Assembly: GCA_017526785.1 (NCBI GenBank)
Contig: JAFXQV010000036.1
Span: 30,155-94,154 of the forward strand
Reading direction: 5' to 3'
From: Oscillibacter sp.
GTDB lineage: Bacteria; Bacillota; Clostridia; Oscillospirales; Oscillospiraceae
DNA length: 64,000 nucleotides
Under the pieces are notes generated by a model. The model made no database searches. It had not been told where the DNA came from and was given only the letters and a program-made list of their open reading frames with translations. Made by a program: the position numbers and the translations under genes. The first letter of the stretch is position 1; the number at the start of each line of letters is the position of its first letter. Of the stretch, positions 17,534-26,679 are shown piece by piece.

Positions 17534-18121
17534 TTATTTCGCGGGTTCAGGCGTTTTTTCGCCCCAGCCGGGGGAAAAGATAGTCTTGTCCACGGCGAAA
17601 ATAATCACCATAGCCACGCCGCCCGTGACAACCGTCGTGACAATGCTTTGCACGGTGTTCCGGAGCGCGGCGTTAGAAATCAGGGCAATGGCCACGGGGT
17701 TCCACACGCACGTGAACAGGTTCATGACCAGAAACACAACGACAGTCGCCGCCAGATGTGCCAGAATCTGCGGCGGGAGCGGCCCGTGACTGCGGAAGGT
17801 CACATTCCGCTGCAGGGGGAAATTGATACACTCCCCGAAGAAAATAGCGGTCAAGTTGGCAAGCGTAAAGGCCAGTCCGCCGGCGGCGAGGTCGTTGCCC
17901 ACGATGGCAAGGCTGAAATCCACCCCGAACAGGGACACGGGAATCCCCGGCCAGAGCCATTCCGTGTCGCCCACCATCCCCCGGTACATGCCCGGCAGGA
18001 AAATCAGCAACAGCGCCTTGATACCCGTGACGACGTAACTGAAAATCAGAAACAGTCCGCCCTCCCGAATCCACTTGGCGGCGGCGGGGTGCTTTTCAAC
18101 AAAGTTATTCCAGAATTTCAA
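17534..18121 (-). CDS. GtrA-like membrane protein
   Basis: A TTG at 18121 with GGAGG 9 bases upstream is the likely start, since longer in-frame versions would run into the preceding glycoside hydrolase gene. The 195-residue product has four membrane helices and the GtrA-type signature GECINFPLQRNVTF after the second pair. GtrA proteins are thought to help translocate lipid-linked sugars during polysaccharide or teichoic acid decoration. It follows two family 3 glycoside hydrolases and precedes the symporter; no glycosyltransferase partner is adjacent. Confidence 0.75.
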   Translation of the reverse strand: MKFWNNFVEKHPAAAKWIREGGLFLIFSYVVTGIKALLLIFLPGMYRGMVGDTEWLWPGIPVSLFGVDFSLAIVGNDLAAGGLAFTLANLTAIFFGECINFPLQRNVTFRSHGPLPPQILAHLAATVVVFLVMNLFTCVWNPVAIALISNAALRNTVQSIVTTVVTGGVAMVIIFAVDKTIFSPGWGEKTPEPAK

Positions 18122-18188
18122 TGTTAAGAGCCTCCTTATTATCAGGCGTCCCCACCCGGCGAACGCCGCCGGATGGGAATATGTGTGG

Positions 18189-20615
18189 TTACTCCATGGA
18201 CTTGGCCTTCTTGGACACTTTCCGCTGTTTGAAGTAGCCGGAAATAATCTTGCCCAGCCCCTGAAAGAACGCGATTGCGTGTCCGTTGACAATCGTCAGA
18301 ATGCCCTCGCACATCTCCTGCGACACCATGCCGCCCGTCATTTTCCCGATTCCACGGAAAGGCATGTTGTAGACAAAGATAATGTTCAAGTCGGGCTTGC
18401 CCTTCTTCATGCTCCGGTTGAGAAGCGCGGTCATAATCTTGTAGGCGATACGCGCCTTGATACTCCGGGCGTAGTACAACTGGCAGATGGCGTCGTTCAT
18501 GCCGATGGTGCCGCTCCAGTGTCCGTCGGGAATCGGGCGGCCTAACAGGGTCTCAAACTCGCGGTCGGGAACGTCCTCGATTTCGCCGGAGAAGTACGCC
18601 GGAATCTGACTGCGTTCGCACGGTTCGGGGGCGTGGGTGCCGTCTACTGCGATTTCGCCCCTTAGTTTGATATCCGCCACGGACGAGCCAATCAGCACGC
18701 CGTATTCCCCGCCGTCAATCTCAAACTGGTTTGTCTTGACGTTGAAGTAGCGGAAAGCCTTGTCGTCAAAAGGAATCGTCACGGACTTGCTCTCCCCGGC
18801 TTTGAGAAAGACTTTCTGGAAACCCTTCAATTCCTTGGTGGGGCGGTACACGGACGGCGTTTTGGCGCTGATATAAAGCTGTGCGACTTCCGCGCCGTCG
18901 CGGTCTCCGGTATTTTTGAGGGTGAATGTCGCGCCGTCTGCGGTCACGGACAAGTCCGAATACTCGAACGTGGTATAGCTCAGTCCGAAGCCGAACGGGA
19001 ACAGAACGGGCTTTTTGACGGTCTCGAAGTAGCGGTAGCCGACGTAAAGCCCCTCGCGGTATTCGACGGTTCTTTCCTGCGCGGGGAAGTAGGGCGCGGA
19101 GGGAACGTCGTGGTATTTCAGGGCGTAGGTCTCGGAGAGCTTGCCGGACGGGTTGACCTCGCCCATGACGGCGCGCAGAATCGCCGCCGCCCCGGCCTGC
19201 CCGTGCAGACAGCCGTGAATCATGGCCTTACAGCGCGACAGCCACGGCATTTCGACCGCCGAACCCGCCGCCATTATCGCGACAATGTTCCCGTTGACGT
19301 TGGCAAGCGCATTGATTAAGTCTGTCTGGCTGCGCGGGAGCTTCATGTTCGGGCGGTCAAGGCCTTCCGACTCGCTGATTTCGTCCAGCCCGATGTACAG
19401 CAGCACGACATCGGCCTTTTTGGCCAGTTCGACCGCCTCATTTAACATGTCGCGGTCTCCGGGACCCGTGCGGGGGTAGCCCTGCGCGTAGCCGACGACA
19501 TCCAGCCCGGTTCCGGCGATAATGTCCATGGCGTTGTCAAGCCGGGTACAGTTCACGACCGACGACCCCGCGCCCTGATAGCGGGCGTTCTTGGCGAACT
19601 CCCCGATAACCGCCGTTTTCGTTCCGGGTTTCAGGGGCAGAATGTTCTCATCATTCTTTAAAAGTACCAGCGATTCCTCGGCGGCCTTCCGCGCCATAAG
19701 GTGGTGTGCCTCCTTGTCGAACGGCTTGCCCTTCAACTTGTCGACGGCCTCGCGGGTGGACAGTATCACGTCGAGCAGTTCGTCAAGACGCTGGTCAATG
19801 ACTTCCTCGGAGATTTTCCCGGCCTTGACGGCGGCTATGAGTTCCTCGTCGCTGTCACCGCCTGTGGTGGGCATTTCCAGATGTGCGCCCGCCCGGACGC
19901 CCTCGACATGGTTGTTAGACCCGCCCCAGTCGGAGACCACGAAGCCGTCAAAGCCCCAACTGTCGCGGAGGATTTCCTGCAGCAAATGCGGGTTCTCGTT
20001 GGCGTACGTCCCGTTAATCATGTTGTAGGCCGCCATGATAGATTTTGGGCGCGCCTCCCGGACGGCGATTTCAAACGCGGTCAGGTAGATTTCGCGCAGT
20101 GTGCGCTCGTCCACAATGGAATCCGACGCCATGCGGCGGAGTTCCGTATTATTGGCGGCAAAGTGTTTCGGGCAGGCGGAAACGCCGTTGGCCTGAATGC
20201 CGCGGATATACCCGGCGGCCATTTTGCCCGCAAGGTACGGGTCCTCGGAAAAATACTCGAAGTTCCGCCCGCAGAGCGGGTTACGCTTGATATTCATGCC
20301 GGGGCCTAACAGCACGCAGACATCCTGCGACGCGGCCTCCTCGCCCAGACAGCGCCCGATTTCCTCGCCTAAAGACGGGTCCCATGAATTGGCAATCGTG
20401 GCGGCTGTCGGGAAACACGTTGCCGGGAGAGAGCCGTTAAGCCCTAACTGGTCTCCGGCTCCCTCCTGTTTGCGCACACCGTGGGGGCCGTCGGCCATGG
20501 TCATGCCGCCGATATTCAGGCGCTTCAGACTTCTGCTCTCCCAGAAGTCTTTCCCGGAGAAAAAGTAACACTTCTCCTCAAGGCTCATCTGCGAAATCAA
20601 ATCCTGATGTTTCAA
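18189..20615 (-). CDS. Family 3 glycoside hydrolase (beta-glucosidase type)
   Basis: The TTG at 20615, with AAAGGAG 8 bases upstream, is the likely start. The 808-residue protein has the standard GH3 order: an (alpha/beta)8 domain with KHFAANNTE near residue 150 and the nucleophile Asp229 in GFVVSDWGG, an alpha/beta sandwich domain (about 330-540), and a fibronectin type III-like domain (about 570-660). No signal peptide is present, so it is cytoplasmic and would hydrolyse imported beta-linked oligosaccharides. A C-terminal tail of about 130 residues (IGMNDAICQLYYARSIKARI) is common in clostridial members. It forms a pair with the permuted GH3 gene upstream. Confidence 0.93.
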   Translation of the reverse strand: MKHQDLISQMSLEEKCYFFSGKDFWESRSLKRLNIGGMTMADGPHGVRKQEGAGDQLGLNGSLPATCFPTAATIANSWDPSLGEEIGRCLGEEAASQDVCVLLGPGMNIKRNPLCGRNFEYFSEDPYLAGKMAAGYIRGIQANGVSACPKHFAANNTELRRMASDSIVDERTLREIYLTAFEIAVREARPKSIMAAYNMINGTYANENPHLLQEILRDSWGFDGFVVSDWGGSNNHVEGVRAGAHLEMPTTGGDSDEELIAAVKAGKISEEVIDQRLDELLDVILSTREAVDKLKGKPFDKEAHHLMARKAAEESLVLLKNDENILPLKPGTKTAVIGEFAKNARYQGAGSSVVNCTRLDNAMDIIAGTGLDVVGYAQGYPRTGPGDRDMLNEAVELAKKADVVLLYIGLDEISESEGLDRPNMKLPRSQTDLINALANVNGNIVAIMAAGSAVEMPWLSRCKAMIHGCLHGQAGAAAILRAVMGEVNPSGKLSETYALKYHDVPSAPYFPAQERTVEYREGLYVGYRYFETVKKPVLFPFGFGLSYTTFEYSDLSVTADGATFTLKNTGDRDGAEVAQLYISAKTPSVYRPTKELKGFQKVFLKAGESKSVTIPFDDKAFRYFNVKTNQFEIDGGEYGVLIGSSVADIKLRGEIAVDGTHAPEPCERSQIPAYFSGEIEDVPDREFETLLGRPIPDGHWSGTIGMNDAICQLYYARSIKARIAYKIMTALLNRSMKKGKPDLNIIFVYNMPFRGIGKMTGGMVSQEMCEGILTIVNGHAIAFFQGLGKIISGYFKQRKVSKKAKSME

Positions 20616-20650
20616 GTTCTCCGCTCCTTTCAAATCCGCTGATTTACCGC

Positions 20651-20684
20651 GCAACGGAGACGACTGTCAAGCCGCCTCCGTTGC
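20651..20684. repeat. 9-bp inverted repeat between the two GH3 genes
   Basis: GCAACGGAG (20651-20659) pairs with CTCCGTTGC (20676-20684). It lies between the two glycoside hydrolase genes and has no T run on the minus strand, so it may be an RNA-processing or attenuating hairpin rather than a full terminator. Confidence 0.5.
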
Positions 20685-20720
20685 TCCGCTCGGGACGTTC
20701 TCTGGGAACGCCCACGCCGA

Positions 20721-23645
20721 TTACTTGCCGGAAGTCTCCGGCTGTTCGACTTTCTTCTTATAGCTCCGGTAGAGCAGGAACCACGCGACGGCCGCGCACG
20801 CCACGAGTGCCGCGTCAATCACGTACATGGTGACTTTCCACTGGGGCATACCGGTATTCAGGTTGCCCTCGGCGTACTGGCGGCTGTTGGCGACAACGTA
20901 GAGAATGTTTTTCGCGGAGTTGCGCATAGCCTGTTTTGCGCCGTTGGTGTCGCGGAAGCGTACGTCGTTGGTCGCGGTGGCGTAGTTGACAAGCATGAGG
21001 TCGGAACCGTTGCGGATGCCTTGGTCAGCGCTCATGTAGCCGTAGACGCCGAAGTAGTCGGTCTCGACAAAGCCCTTGAAGCCCCATTCACCGCGCAGAA
21101 CGTCCGTCTGTAACTCCTTGCAGCCGCCCGACCAGCGGTTTCCAACGTAGTTGAACGACGACATAACCGCGAGACAATCGGCGTCTTTGACGCACTTCTC
21201 GAACGGGCGGAGGTAGATTTCCCGTATGGCCTGTTCGTTGCTCCAAGTGCAGAGCATGTCACAGCGGTTGCCCTCTTGGTCGTTCATGGCAAAGTGTTTC
21301 ATGTAGGCGTAGACGCCGTTCTTCTGGGCACCGGCCACGGCGGCGGCGGCGATATAGCCGGACAGAATCGGGTCTTCGGAGTAATACTCAAAGTTACGTC
21401 CGGCGAACGCGGTGCGGTGGATGTTCATGGCGGGGGCGTACCAGCCGGACACGTCCATTTCGTTGGCCATTTTGCCGATACTGTCGCCGAACTCCTCGGC
21501 CAGTTCCTTGTTGAACGTGGCGGCAATCACGACGCCCACGGGGAAGCCCACGGAACCGACGCCCGTAAAGTTGTTGTTGATGGAGGAGGGGCCGTCACAG
21601 TCGTTTGTGCGAACCTTGCCGACGGAGGCGACGGCCGCCGTCTGGTAGCCGCCCAGAGAAATGACCGCGTTCATGTCGTCAAGGGTCATCTCGTCCATGA
21701 GCAGGTCCCACTTGGGGTCGTCCTTGTCCAGCCCGCGCACATCGGAGAGCGTGAGGCCGTTTTTGGCTCCGGTCGTGACGGGGGCGGCGTCGGGGTCCTC
21801 GTCCATGGCGGTGGCCTCCGCCGTCAGATAGTTACTGATGTTATAGAAGGTGTCTTTTTTCTCGGGGGCAAGTTCAAAGTTCGTGGGGGCGGCGGTGGCG
21901 GTGTCGTAGTTCGCGAACCCTCCGGCGCGGGACAGGTACGTGACGTTCCCCGCCGCGAAGTCGAACAGATTGGAAGCCGTGGTCTTGTCGCTGGCGCGCT
22001 TGTTGCCGTTGTTGTAGACAATCATTTCCGGCACGTTCCAGACCTGCGACGAAATCGGGGTATGGGAATCGCTGTTGATGGAAATGGTATAGTCCCCGGC
22101 TTCCAAAACGTAGCTTCTGGAGCGCTGATAGTCGTAGGACATCAAATCGTCCTTGTTAATGACCATATGCACGGTCTCGGTCGCGCCGGGTTCGAGCAGT
22201 CCCGTTTTCTCGAACTGCACCAGATTCGCGGACGCCTTCTCAATGCCGCTATCCGTGTAGGGCGGGTTGCAATAGGCCTGCACGACTTCCTTGCCCGCGA
22301 CATCGCCCGTATTCGTGACGATAACATCAAATTCCACGGTCGTCTCGGTCTCGGTCAGACTGCCCATGGTCTGGCTGAACGTCGTGTAGGAGAGGCCGTA
22401 CCCAAACGGATACTGCACATAGTCGTCATAGTTAATCCTGCCCACGGCGGCGGCGGTCTCATAGAAGCGGTAGCCGACGTAAATGCCCTCGACGTAGTTG
22501 ACGAAAGAGGGAATCACGTCCCCGCCGCCGAAACTCGTGGTGGACTTAAACTCATCCATGTTGGTGTAGTTGAAGTCGCCAAAGTTGTTCCACCACGGCG
22601 TGGCCTTGAAGTCGCGGACGTAGGTATCGACCAGACGCCCGGACGGGTTCGTGACGCCCGCGACAATCTCGCCCAGCGCCGTGAAGCCGACATGTCCCTG
22701 AGACGGAGCCCAAAGCACGCTCTTAATCTGCTCGTAGTTCTCGACGAACGTCAGATTGAAGCTGTTGGAGCAGTTCACGACCACAATCACGTTGTCGAAG
22801 TTCGCGCAGACAAGGTCGAGTAACTCGCGTTCCCGGTTGGACAGGTCAAGGTAGGTGTCGCCCTCGTTCCAGTCGTTCCCGGCGTTGAGTTTGTCATCGT
22901 AGGTGGCGGCGGTGTAGGTGGTGCCGTCCTGATAGGTGCCGTTGACGATTCCGGTCATGTCGTAGGGGATATCCGCGCCCTCGCCGCCGGAACGGGCGAT
23001 AAAGAACATGGCCGTATCGGAGAATTTCCGGGCGTTGGCAATCATGTCATCGGTGTACAGGGATACGGCGGGTTCGGGGAGCGTCCAGTCCTGCGCCCAC
23101 ATGCCCACGTCGGGGCGGCCGTCCTTGTACTTGACATAGAAATTGGTCAACTCGGTGTTGGTCTCGATTCCGGCGTCTTTGAGGGACTGCAACGGCGTGA
23201 CCTTCTCGTAGGCGTCATTGAGGCCGCCGGAACCCGCGCCGCCGTAGCAGGCCGCAGTGGACGCCCAGCCAAAGACGTTGAGCTTGTCGCCGGAGGCCAT
23301 GGGCAGGAACCCGCCCCGGTTCTCGACGAGTACGATACCCTCCCGGGCAATCTGTACGGCGAGTTCCTGCGCCTCCGCGGCGGTGGCCTCCTCGATAGTT
23401 CCCTTGCCGGTCACAAGGTCGAGCATGGTACTCATGGGGCCGGAGCAGATGAGGTTGACGCACAGCGTCACGGCCAGAAGCATGGCCAGTAAGGCCGAAC
23501 CTCTGACCAGTCCCTTTTTCCTGCCCATGCGCCCGGCGGCAATCGCCACCACCACGCCCACGACCAGAATTGCCACGATAGCAATCAGGTAAGGCTTGAT
23601 GGAGTTGATTACATTGATAACGTCATCCATGTTGATGCTGAGCAT
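20721..23645 (-). CDS. Domain-permuted family 3 glycoside hydrolase with membrane anchors at both ends
   Basis: The ATG at 23645 (MLSINMDDVINVINSIKPYL) is chosen because it starts just before a membrane helix and is the first with a plausible ribosome site. The 974-residue protein has helices at about 18-38 and 50-70, then the GH3 C-terminal sandwich (AREGIVLVENRGGFLP, about 100-410), a fibronectin-like domain (about 440-560), and only then the catalytic barrel (about 640-930; GRNFEYYSEDP, KHFAMNDQEGNR, nucleophile in GFVETDYFG). A last helix (VIDAALVACAAVAWFLLY) ends the protein. This permuted order is known from rumen beta-glucosidases. Anchoring suggests action at the outer membrane face. 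Confidence 0.9.
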   Translation of the reverse strand: MLSINMDDVINVINSIKPYLIAIVAILVVGVVVAIAAGRMGRKKGLVRGSALLAMLLAVTLCVNLICSGPMSTMLDLVTGKGTIEEATAAEAQELAVQIAREGIVLVENRGGFLPMASGDKLNVFGWASTAACYGGAGSGGLNDAYEKVTPLQSLKDAGIETNTELTNFYVKYKDGRPDVGMWAQDWTLPEPAVSLYTDDMIANARKFSDTAMFFIARSGGEGADIPYDMTGIVNGTYQDGTTYTAATYDDKLNAGNDWNEGDTYLDLSNRERELLDLVCANFDNVIVVVNCSNSFNLTFVENYEQIKSVLWAPSQGHVGFTALGEIVAGVTNPSGRLVDTYVRDFKATPWWNNFGDFNYTNMDEFKSTTSFGGGDVIPSFVNYVEGIYVGYRFYETAAAVGRINYDDYVQYPFGYGLSYTTFSQTMGSLTETETTVEFDVIVTNTGDVAGKEVVQAYCNPPYTDSGIEKASANLVQFEKTGLLEPGATETVHMVINKDDLMSYDYQRSRSYVLEAGDYTISINSDSHTPISSQVWNVPEMIVYNNGNKRASDKTTASNLFDFAAGNVTYLSRAGGFANYDTATAAPTNFELAPEKKDTFYNISNYLTAEATAMDEDPDAAPVTTGAKNGLTLSDVRGLDKDDPKWDLLMDEMTLDDMNAVISLGGYQTAAVASVGKVRTNDCDGPSSINNNFTGVGSVGFPVGVVIAATFNKELAEEFGDSIGKMANEMDVSGWYAPAMNIHRTAFAGRNFEYYSEDPILSGYIAAAAVAGAQKNGVYAYMKHFAMNDQEGNRCDMLCTWSNEQAIREIYLRPFEKCVKDADCLAVMSSFNYVGNRWSGGCKELQTDVLRGEWGFKGFVETDYFGVYGYMSADQGIRNGSDLMLVNYATATNDVRFRDTNGAKQAMRNSAKNILYVVANSRQYAEGNLNTGMPQWKVTMYVIDAALVACAAVAWFLLYRSYKKKVEQPETSGK

Positions 23646-23700
23646 GTAAAAATCTCTCCTTCCTTGCTTCCAAAATCGATTGGGGAATTGCGCAACTGAA

Positions 23701-23729
23701 ATTATAATGCTTTGACAAGAAATGTGCAA
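23701..23729 (-). promoter_or_regulatory. Promoter for the GH3 operon
   Basis: On the minus strand TTGCAC (23729-23724), a 17-bp spacer and TATAAT (23706-23701) precede the permuted GH3 gene by about 55 bp. It is divergent from the nrdG promoter in the same 219-bp gap. Confidence 0.72.
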
Positions 23730-23808
23730 GCGGTTCCCGGTATTTTCATGAGAATCAACAAAAATGAGGCTTGTTTCCGTACAAAAGAGACAAGTTCCCG
23801 GTTTCCGC

Positions 23809-23837
23809 TTGACAGATTCGCCGGAAAGCGGTACTCT
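23809..23837 (+). promoter_or_regulatory. Promoter for nrdG
   Basis: TTGACA (23809-23814), a 17-bp spacer and TACTCT (23832-23837) lie 28 bp before the nrdG start. Confidence 0.7.
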
Positions 23838-23864
23838 TTGCGTGAACGAAAGGAGACGTGACAT

Positions 23865-24404
23865 GTGTATTACGGAGCGATTAAAAACTGTGACATTGCC
23901 AACGGGGAGGGCGTACGCGTGAGCCTGTTCGTGTCGGGCTGTACGAACCACTGCCGGCACTGTTTCCAGCCGGAGACTTGGGATTTCGAGTACGGGCGGC
24001 CGTTCACGGCGGAGACGGAAGCGGAACTTTTGCGGATGTTGTCGCCGTCGTACATCGCGGGCTTGTCCGTACTCGGCGGGGAACCGTTTGAGCCGGACAA
24101 CCAAAACGCGTTGCTCCCGTTTCTGCGGCGCGTGCGGGAGGCGTACCCCGGGAAAAACGTCTGGTGTTACTCCGGCTTCACGCTCGACGAACTGCGTACG
24201 GACGGCAGTTACCCGCGCCGCGAGACAACCGACGACATGTTATCGTTGATAGACGTGCTGGTAGACGGGCGGTTTATGGAGGAGTACAAGGACATTTCCT
24301 TACGGTTTCGCGGGAGCCGGAATCAACGCCTGATTGACCTGAACGCCACCCGTCGGACGGGAGAAATTGTGTGTCTGCCCGACCGACGGACAATCCAAGA
24401 GTGA
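23865..24404 (+). CDS. nrdG: Anaerobic ribonucleotide reductase-activating radical SAM protein
   Basis: A GTG start at 23865 with AAAGGAGA about 9 bases upstream gives MYYGAIKNCDIANGEGVRVS, the exact start seen in NrdG proteins. The radical SAM cluster motif CTNHCRHC (CxxxCxxC) is at residues 25-32, followed by GLSVLGGEPFEPDN. At 179 residues it has full family length. NrdG uses S-adenosylmethionine and a 4Fe-4S cluster to form the glycyl radical of NrdD, needed to make deoxyribonucleotides without oxygen. The usual partner nrdD is not in this window, so the pair is split here. Confidence 0.94.
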   Translation: MYYGAIKNCDIANGEGVRVSLFVSGCTNHCRHCFQPETWDFEYGRPFTAETEAELLRMLSPSYIAGLSVLGGEPFEPDNQNALLPFLRRVREAYPGKNVWCYSGFTLDELRTDGSYPRRETTDDMLSLIDVLVDGRFMEEYKDISLRFRGSRNQRLIDLNATRRTGEIVCLPDRRTIQE

Positions 24405-24417
24405 GGGAGAGTGTGAC

Positions 24418-24897
24418 ATGAATCGTGTTAGAAACGCGGAAGCGCGGGACATTCCGGCGGTGTTGCGCCTGCTCGAACAGGTGAACATGGTTCACCACAA
24501 CGGGCGGCCGGATATCTTCAAGGGTCCCGCGACAAAGTACACGGCCGGACAGTTGCGCGGCATGTTCCGGAATCCGGAAACCCCCGTCTTTGTCTGCGTC
24601 GACGAGGCCGACGCGGTACAGGGCTACATTATGTGTATGCGCAGACAGGCGCTCAATGACAACATTCTGACCGACGTGAAAACGCTGTACATCGACGATT
24701 TGTGCGTGGACGAGACGCTTCGCGGCGGCGGCGTCGGGAAAGCGCTCTACGAACACGCGGTGACATTCGCGGCGGAATCGGGGTGCTACAACGTGACTTT
24801 AAATGTGTGGTCGCTGAACCCGTCCGCGCTGCGCTTCTACGAAAAGCGCGGCATGGTGCCGCGTAAAATCGAAATGGAGTACGTCCTGCCGCAATAA
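24418..24897 (+). CDS. GNAT-family N-acetyltransferase
   Basis: The ATG at 24418 lies 13 bases after nrdG with a GGGAGAG site. The 159-residue protein has the GNAT fold: an N-terminal RNAEARDIPAVLRLLEQV helix, a central KTLYIDDLCVDETLRGGGVGKALYEHA with the acetyl-CoA pyrophosphate loop (R-G-x-G-V-G-K), and a C-terminal NVTLNVWSLNPSALRFYEKRGM. It transfers an acetyl group from acetyl-CoA to an unknown amine. Co-transcription with nrdG is probably incidental. It ends at a strong hairpin terminator. Confidence 0.9.
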   Translation: MNRVRNAEARDIPAVLRLLEQVNMVHHNGRPDIFKGPATKYTAGQLRGMFRNPETPVFVCVDEADAVQGYIMCMRRQALNDNILTDVKTLYIDDLCVDETLRGGGVGKALYEHAVTFAAESGCYNVTLNVWSLNPSALRFYEKRGMVPRKIEMEYVLPQ

Positions 24898-24901
24898 AAA
24901 C

Positions 24902-24932
24902 GGAATCGGTCATTTGACCGATTCCTGTTTTG
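24902..24932 (+). terminator. Bidirectional terminator between GNAT and foldase genes
   Basis: A perfect 10-bp stem GGAATCGGTC/GACCGATTCC (24902-24911 and 24916-24925) with an ATTT loop is followed by TGTTTTG. A-rich sequence before it gives T residues on the other strand, so it can serve both convergent genes. Confidence 0.85.
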
Positions 24933-26528
24933 TCAGCCCACGTATTTCATGCCAAAGTCCTGCTTCTGGATGTCGGCGTTTTCGTGGAGACCCTCCGACC
25001 ACTCCGTGTAGGCGTCGGATTTGAGCTTGTCGTAGACCTGCGCCTGCCAGCGGACAAGCGCGTTATCGCCGACATAGTACATAATGTGGTAGCCCGTGGA
25101 AGTCTCGACAATGTCGGTGTCTCCGGGCTTGCGCGCCGCGTCGAAGCACCACGCGTCGAACTCCGCCAGCATTTGCCCCTCGTACACGCGCTCATACAGG
25201 CCGCCCTCGTCCTCACTGCCGGGGTCGTCGGTGTTGTCCTTGACCAGCGCGGCGAAAGATTCCTCCGTGGCCTCGCCGTCTTTCCACTGCTGATAAGTTT
25301 CCTCGGCCTTGGCCTTGGCCTCCGCCCAGAGTTTGTCGTGTTCCTCCTGATAGCCCTCGTCGCCGTCGGACAGCTCGCCCTCCTCCGGCTGAATCAGAAT
25401 GTGGCGTACGTCGACAGTCTTGGTCTCGTCGCGGAAACGCTTCTCGAACTTGACCACGTAGAACGTTTCCGAACTCTCGATAACGGTCACATCCCCGGCC
25501 TTGCGGGCGGGGTCAAAGAGCCAGTCGGCGAACTCCTCGCTTGTGTAGGAACAGGTTTCGTAACTGTCCTTGCTTCCGGAGAACGCCGACGCCTTCTCCA
25601 TGCCGTCGCTCAGCGCCGACAGCGTGCCGCCGTCGCGTACGCCCGCCGCTAAGGCGTCGGCCGCGTTTTTGGCGGCATTGTGCGCCGCCTCGGCCTCGGC
25701 GTCGGTCGCCGGAATGTCGTTGCCGTCCTCGTCCTGCTTCGTCTCGGGGTTGCCGTCCACGGACACCGCCTCGTAGGCCACGAAGTCGAACGCCTGCTTG
25801 TCGTCATTGTAGGCCGTCTCGATTTCCTCCGGCGTGTAGGTCAAGGAATCCTGATAGGCGGCCGTGTAGGCGTCGTACTTCATCATCCGGAGCAGTTCCG
25901 CCTTGTAGACGCCCTCGGAGACCATGTTGCCGAATGTGGCCTGCAGATAGCGCCGGACGCTCGTACCCGCCGAACGGGCGGATTTCGCCAGCGTCTCCAA
26001 GGCCTCGTTGTACTGTTCCTGTACACTCTCCGGGAAGATGAACCCCTCCTCCGACGCCTGCTTCAAGCCGTTCTGTACGCTGGCAATCTGTTCGAGAGCC
26101 TCCGACAGAAAGTAGTCCTTCCACGTCATGCCCTCGTTTTCCGACAGGTCAATGTCAAGGAAAGAGGCCGCCGTGTCGTTGAGTTCCTGCGTGTCCAGCG
26201 GCAGGGAACTCGAAAGCCCCAAGTAGCTCATGGCGTACGACCATTGATTCATGAACATCAGATAGGCGTTCCGGTAGTAGAAATTCACCTGCGCGACGTT
26301 GTACTTTTGTCCGTCGACGGTGACGGCCGCCGCCGAGCGCGTGATGATGTTCGAGTTCCAAATAACGGACGCCACGACCACCAGCGCGAACGCCGCCGCA
26401 ATCAGGCCGTAGACAAAGTTACTGCGGCGTTCCTCTTTGCGCTGCTGCGCCTCGCGGGCGGTTTTCGGCGCGACCTGCCCGGACGCGGTTCTGTCCCTGC
26501 GGTTCTGCTTCTCTCGTGATGCGCTCAT
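24933..26528 (-). CDS. Membrane-anchored peptidyl-prolyl isomerase/foldase (SurA/PrsA-like)
   Basis: The 531-residue protein begins with a charged cytoplasmic stretch (1-40), a single membrane helix (about 41-60) and an extracytoplasmic SurA-N-like helical region (70-300). A parvulin (PPIC) domain starts at about residue 365 with VDVRHILIQPEEG and includes the GGLYERVYEGQML segment near 455. Such proteins help secreted proteins fold outside the membrane. It sits immediately before the large subtilase cluster on the same strand but after its end, with its own promoter. A function in folding those exported proteins is an inference from location. Confidence 0.85.
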   Translation of the reverse strand: MSASREKQNRRDRTASGQVAPKTAREAQQRKEERRSNFVYGLIAAAFALVVVASVIWNSNIITRSAAAVTVDGQKYNVAQVNFYYRNAYLMFMNQWSYAMSYLGLSSSLPLDTQELNDTAASFLDIDLSENEGMTWKDYFLSEALEQIASVQNGLKQASEEGFIFPESVQEQYNEALETLAKSARSAGTSVRRYLQATFGNMVSEGVYKAELLRMMKYDAYTAAYQDSLTYTPEEIETAYNDDKQAFDFVAYEAVSVDGNPETKQDEDGNDIPATDAEAEAAHNAAKNAADALAAGVRDGGTLSALSDGMEKASAFSGSKDSYETCSYTSEEFADWLFDPARKAGDVTVIESSETFYVVKFEKRFRDETKTVDVRHILIQPEEGELSDGDEGYQEEHDKLWAEAKAKAEETYQQWKDGEATEESFAALVKDNTDDPGSEDEGGLYERVYEGQMLAEFDAWCFDAARKPGDTDIVETSTGYHIMYYVGDNALVRWQAQVYDKLKSDAYTEWSEGLHENADIQKQDFGMKYVG

Positions 26529-26584
26529 ATCGCTATTGTGTCCTCCTCAGATGTGTATTAGCGTGACTTTTTGCGCGTCTCTGT

Positions 26585-26613
26585 ATTATAGCGAATCCCG
26601 CGCCGCCGCGCAA
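26585..26613 (-). promoter_or_regulatory. Promoter for the foldase gene
   Basis: On the minus strand TTGCGC (26613-26608), a 17-bp spacer and TATAAT (26590-26585) lie about 57 bp before the start. Confidence 0.65.
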
Positions 26614-26679
26614 GTCCTTTTTTCAGGTTTTGGGGCGGAAAGGCGTCAAGGAATTGTTGGCAACGTCCGCCGCCGCGTG

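Noticed and set aside
21276-22823. 515-residue plus-strand frame opposite the permuted GH3
   Set aside because: It is antisense to a clear glycoside hydrolase, is low in complexity (Gly, Val, His, Arg), and has no start signal. GC-rich codon use creates such shadows.
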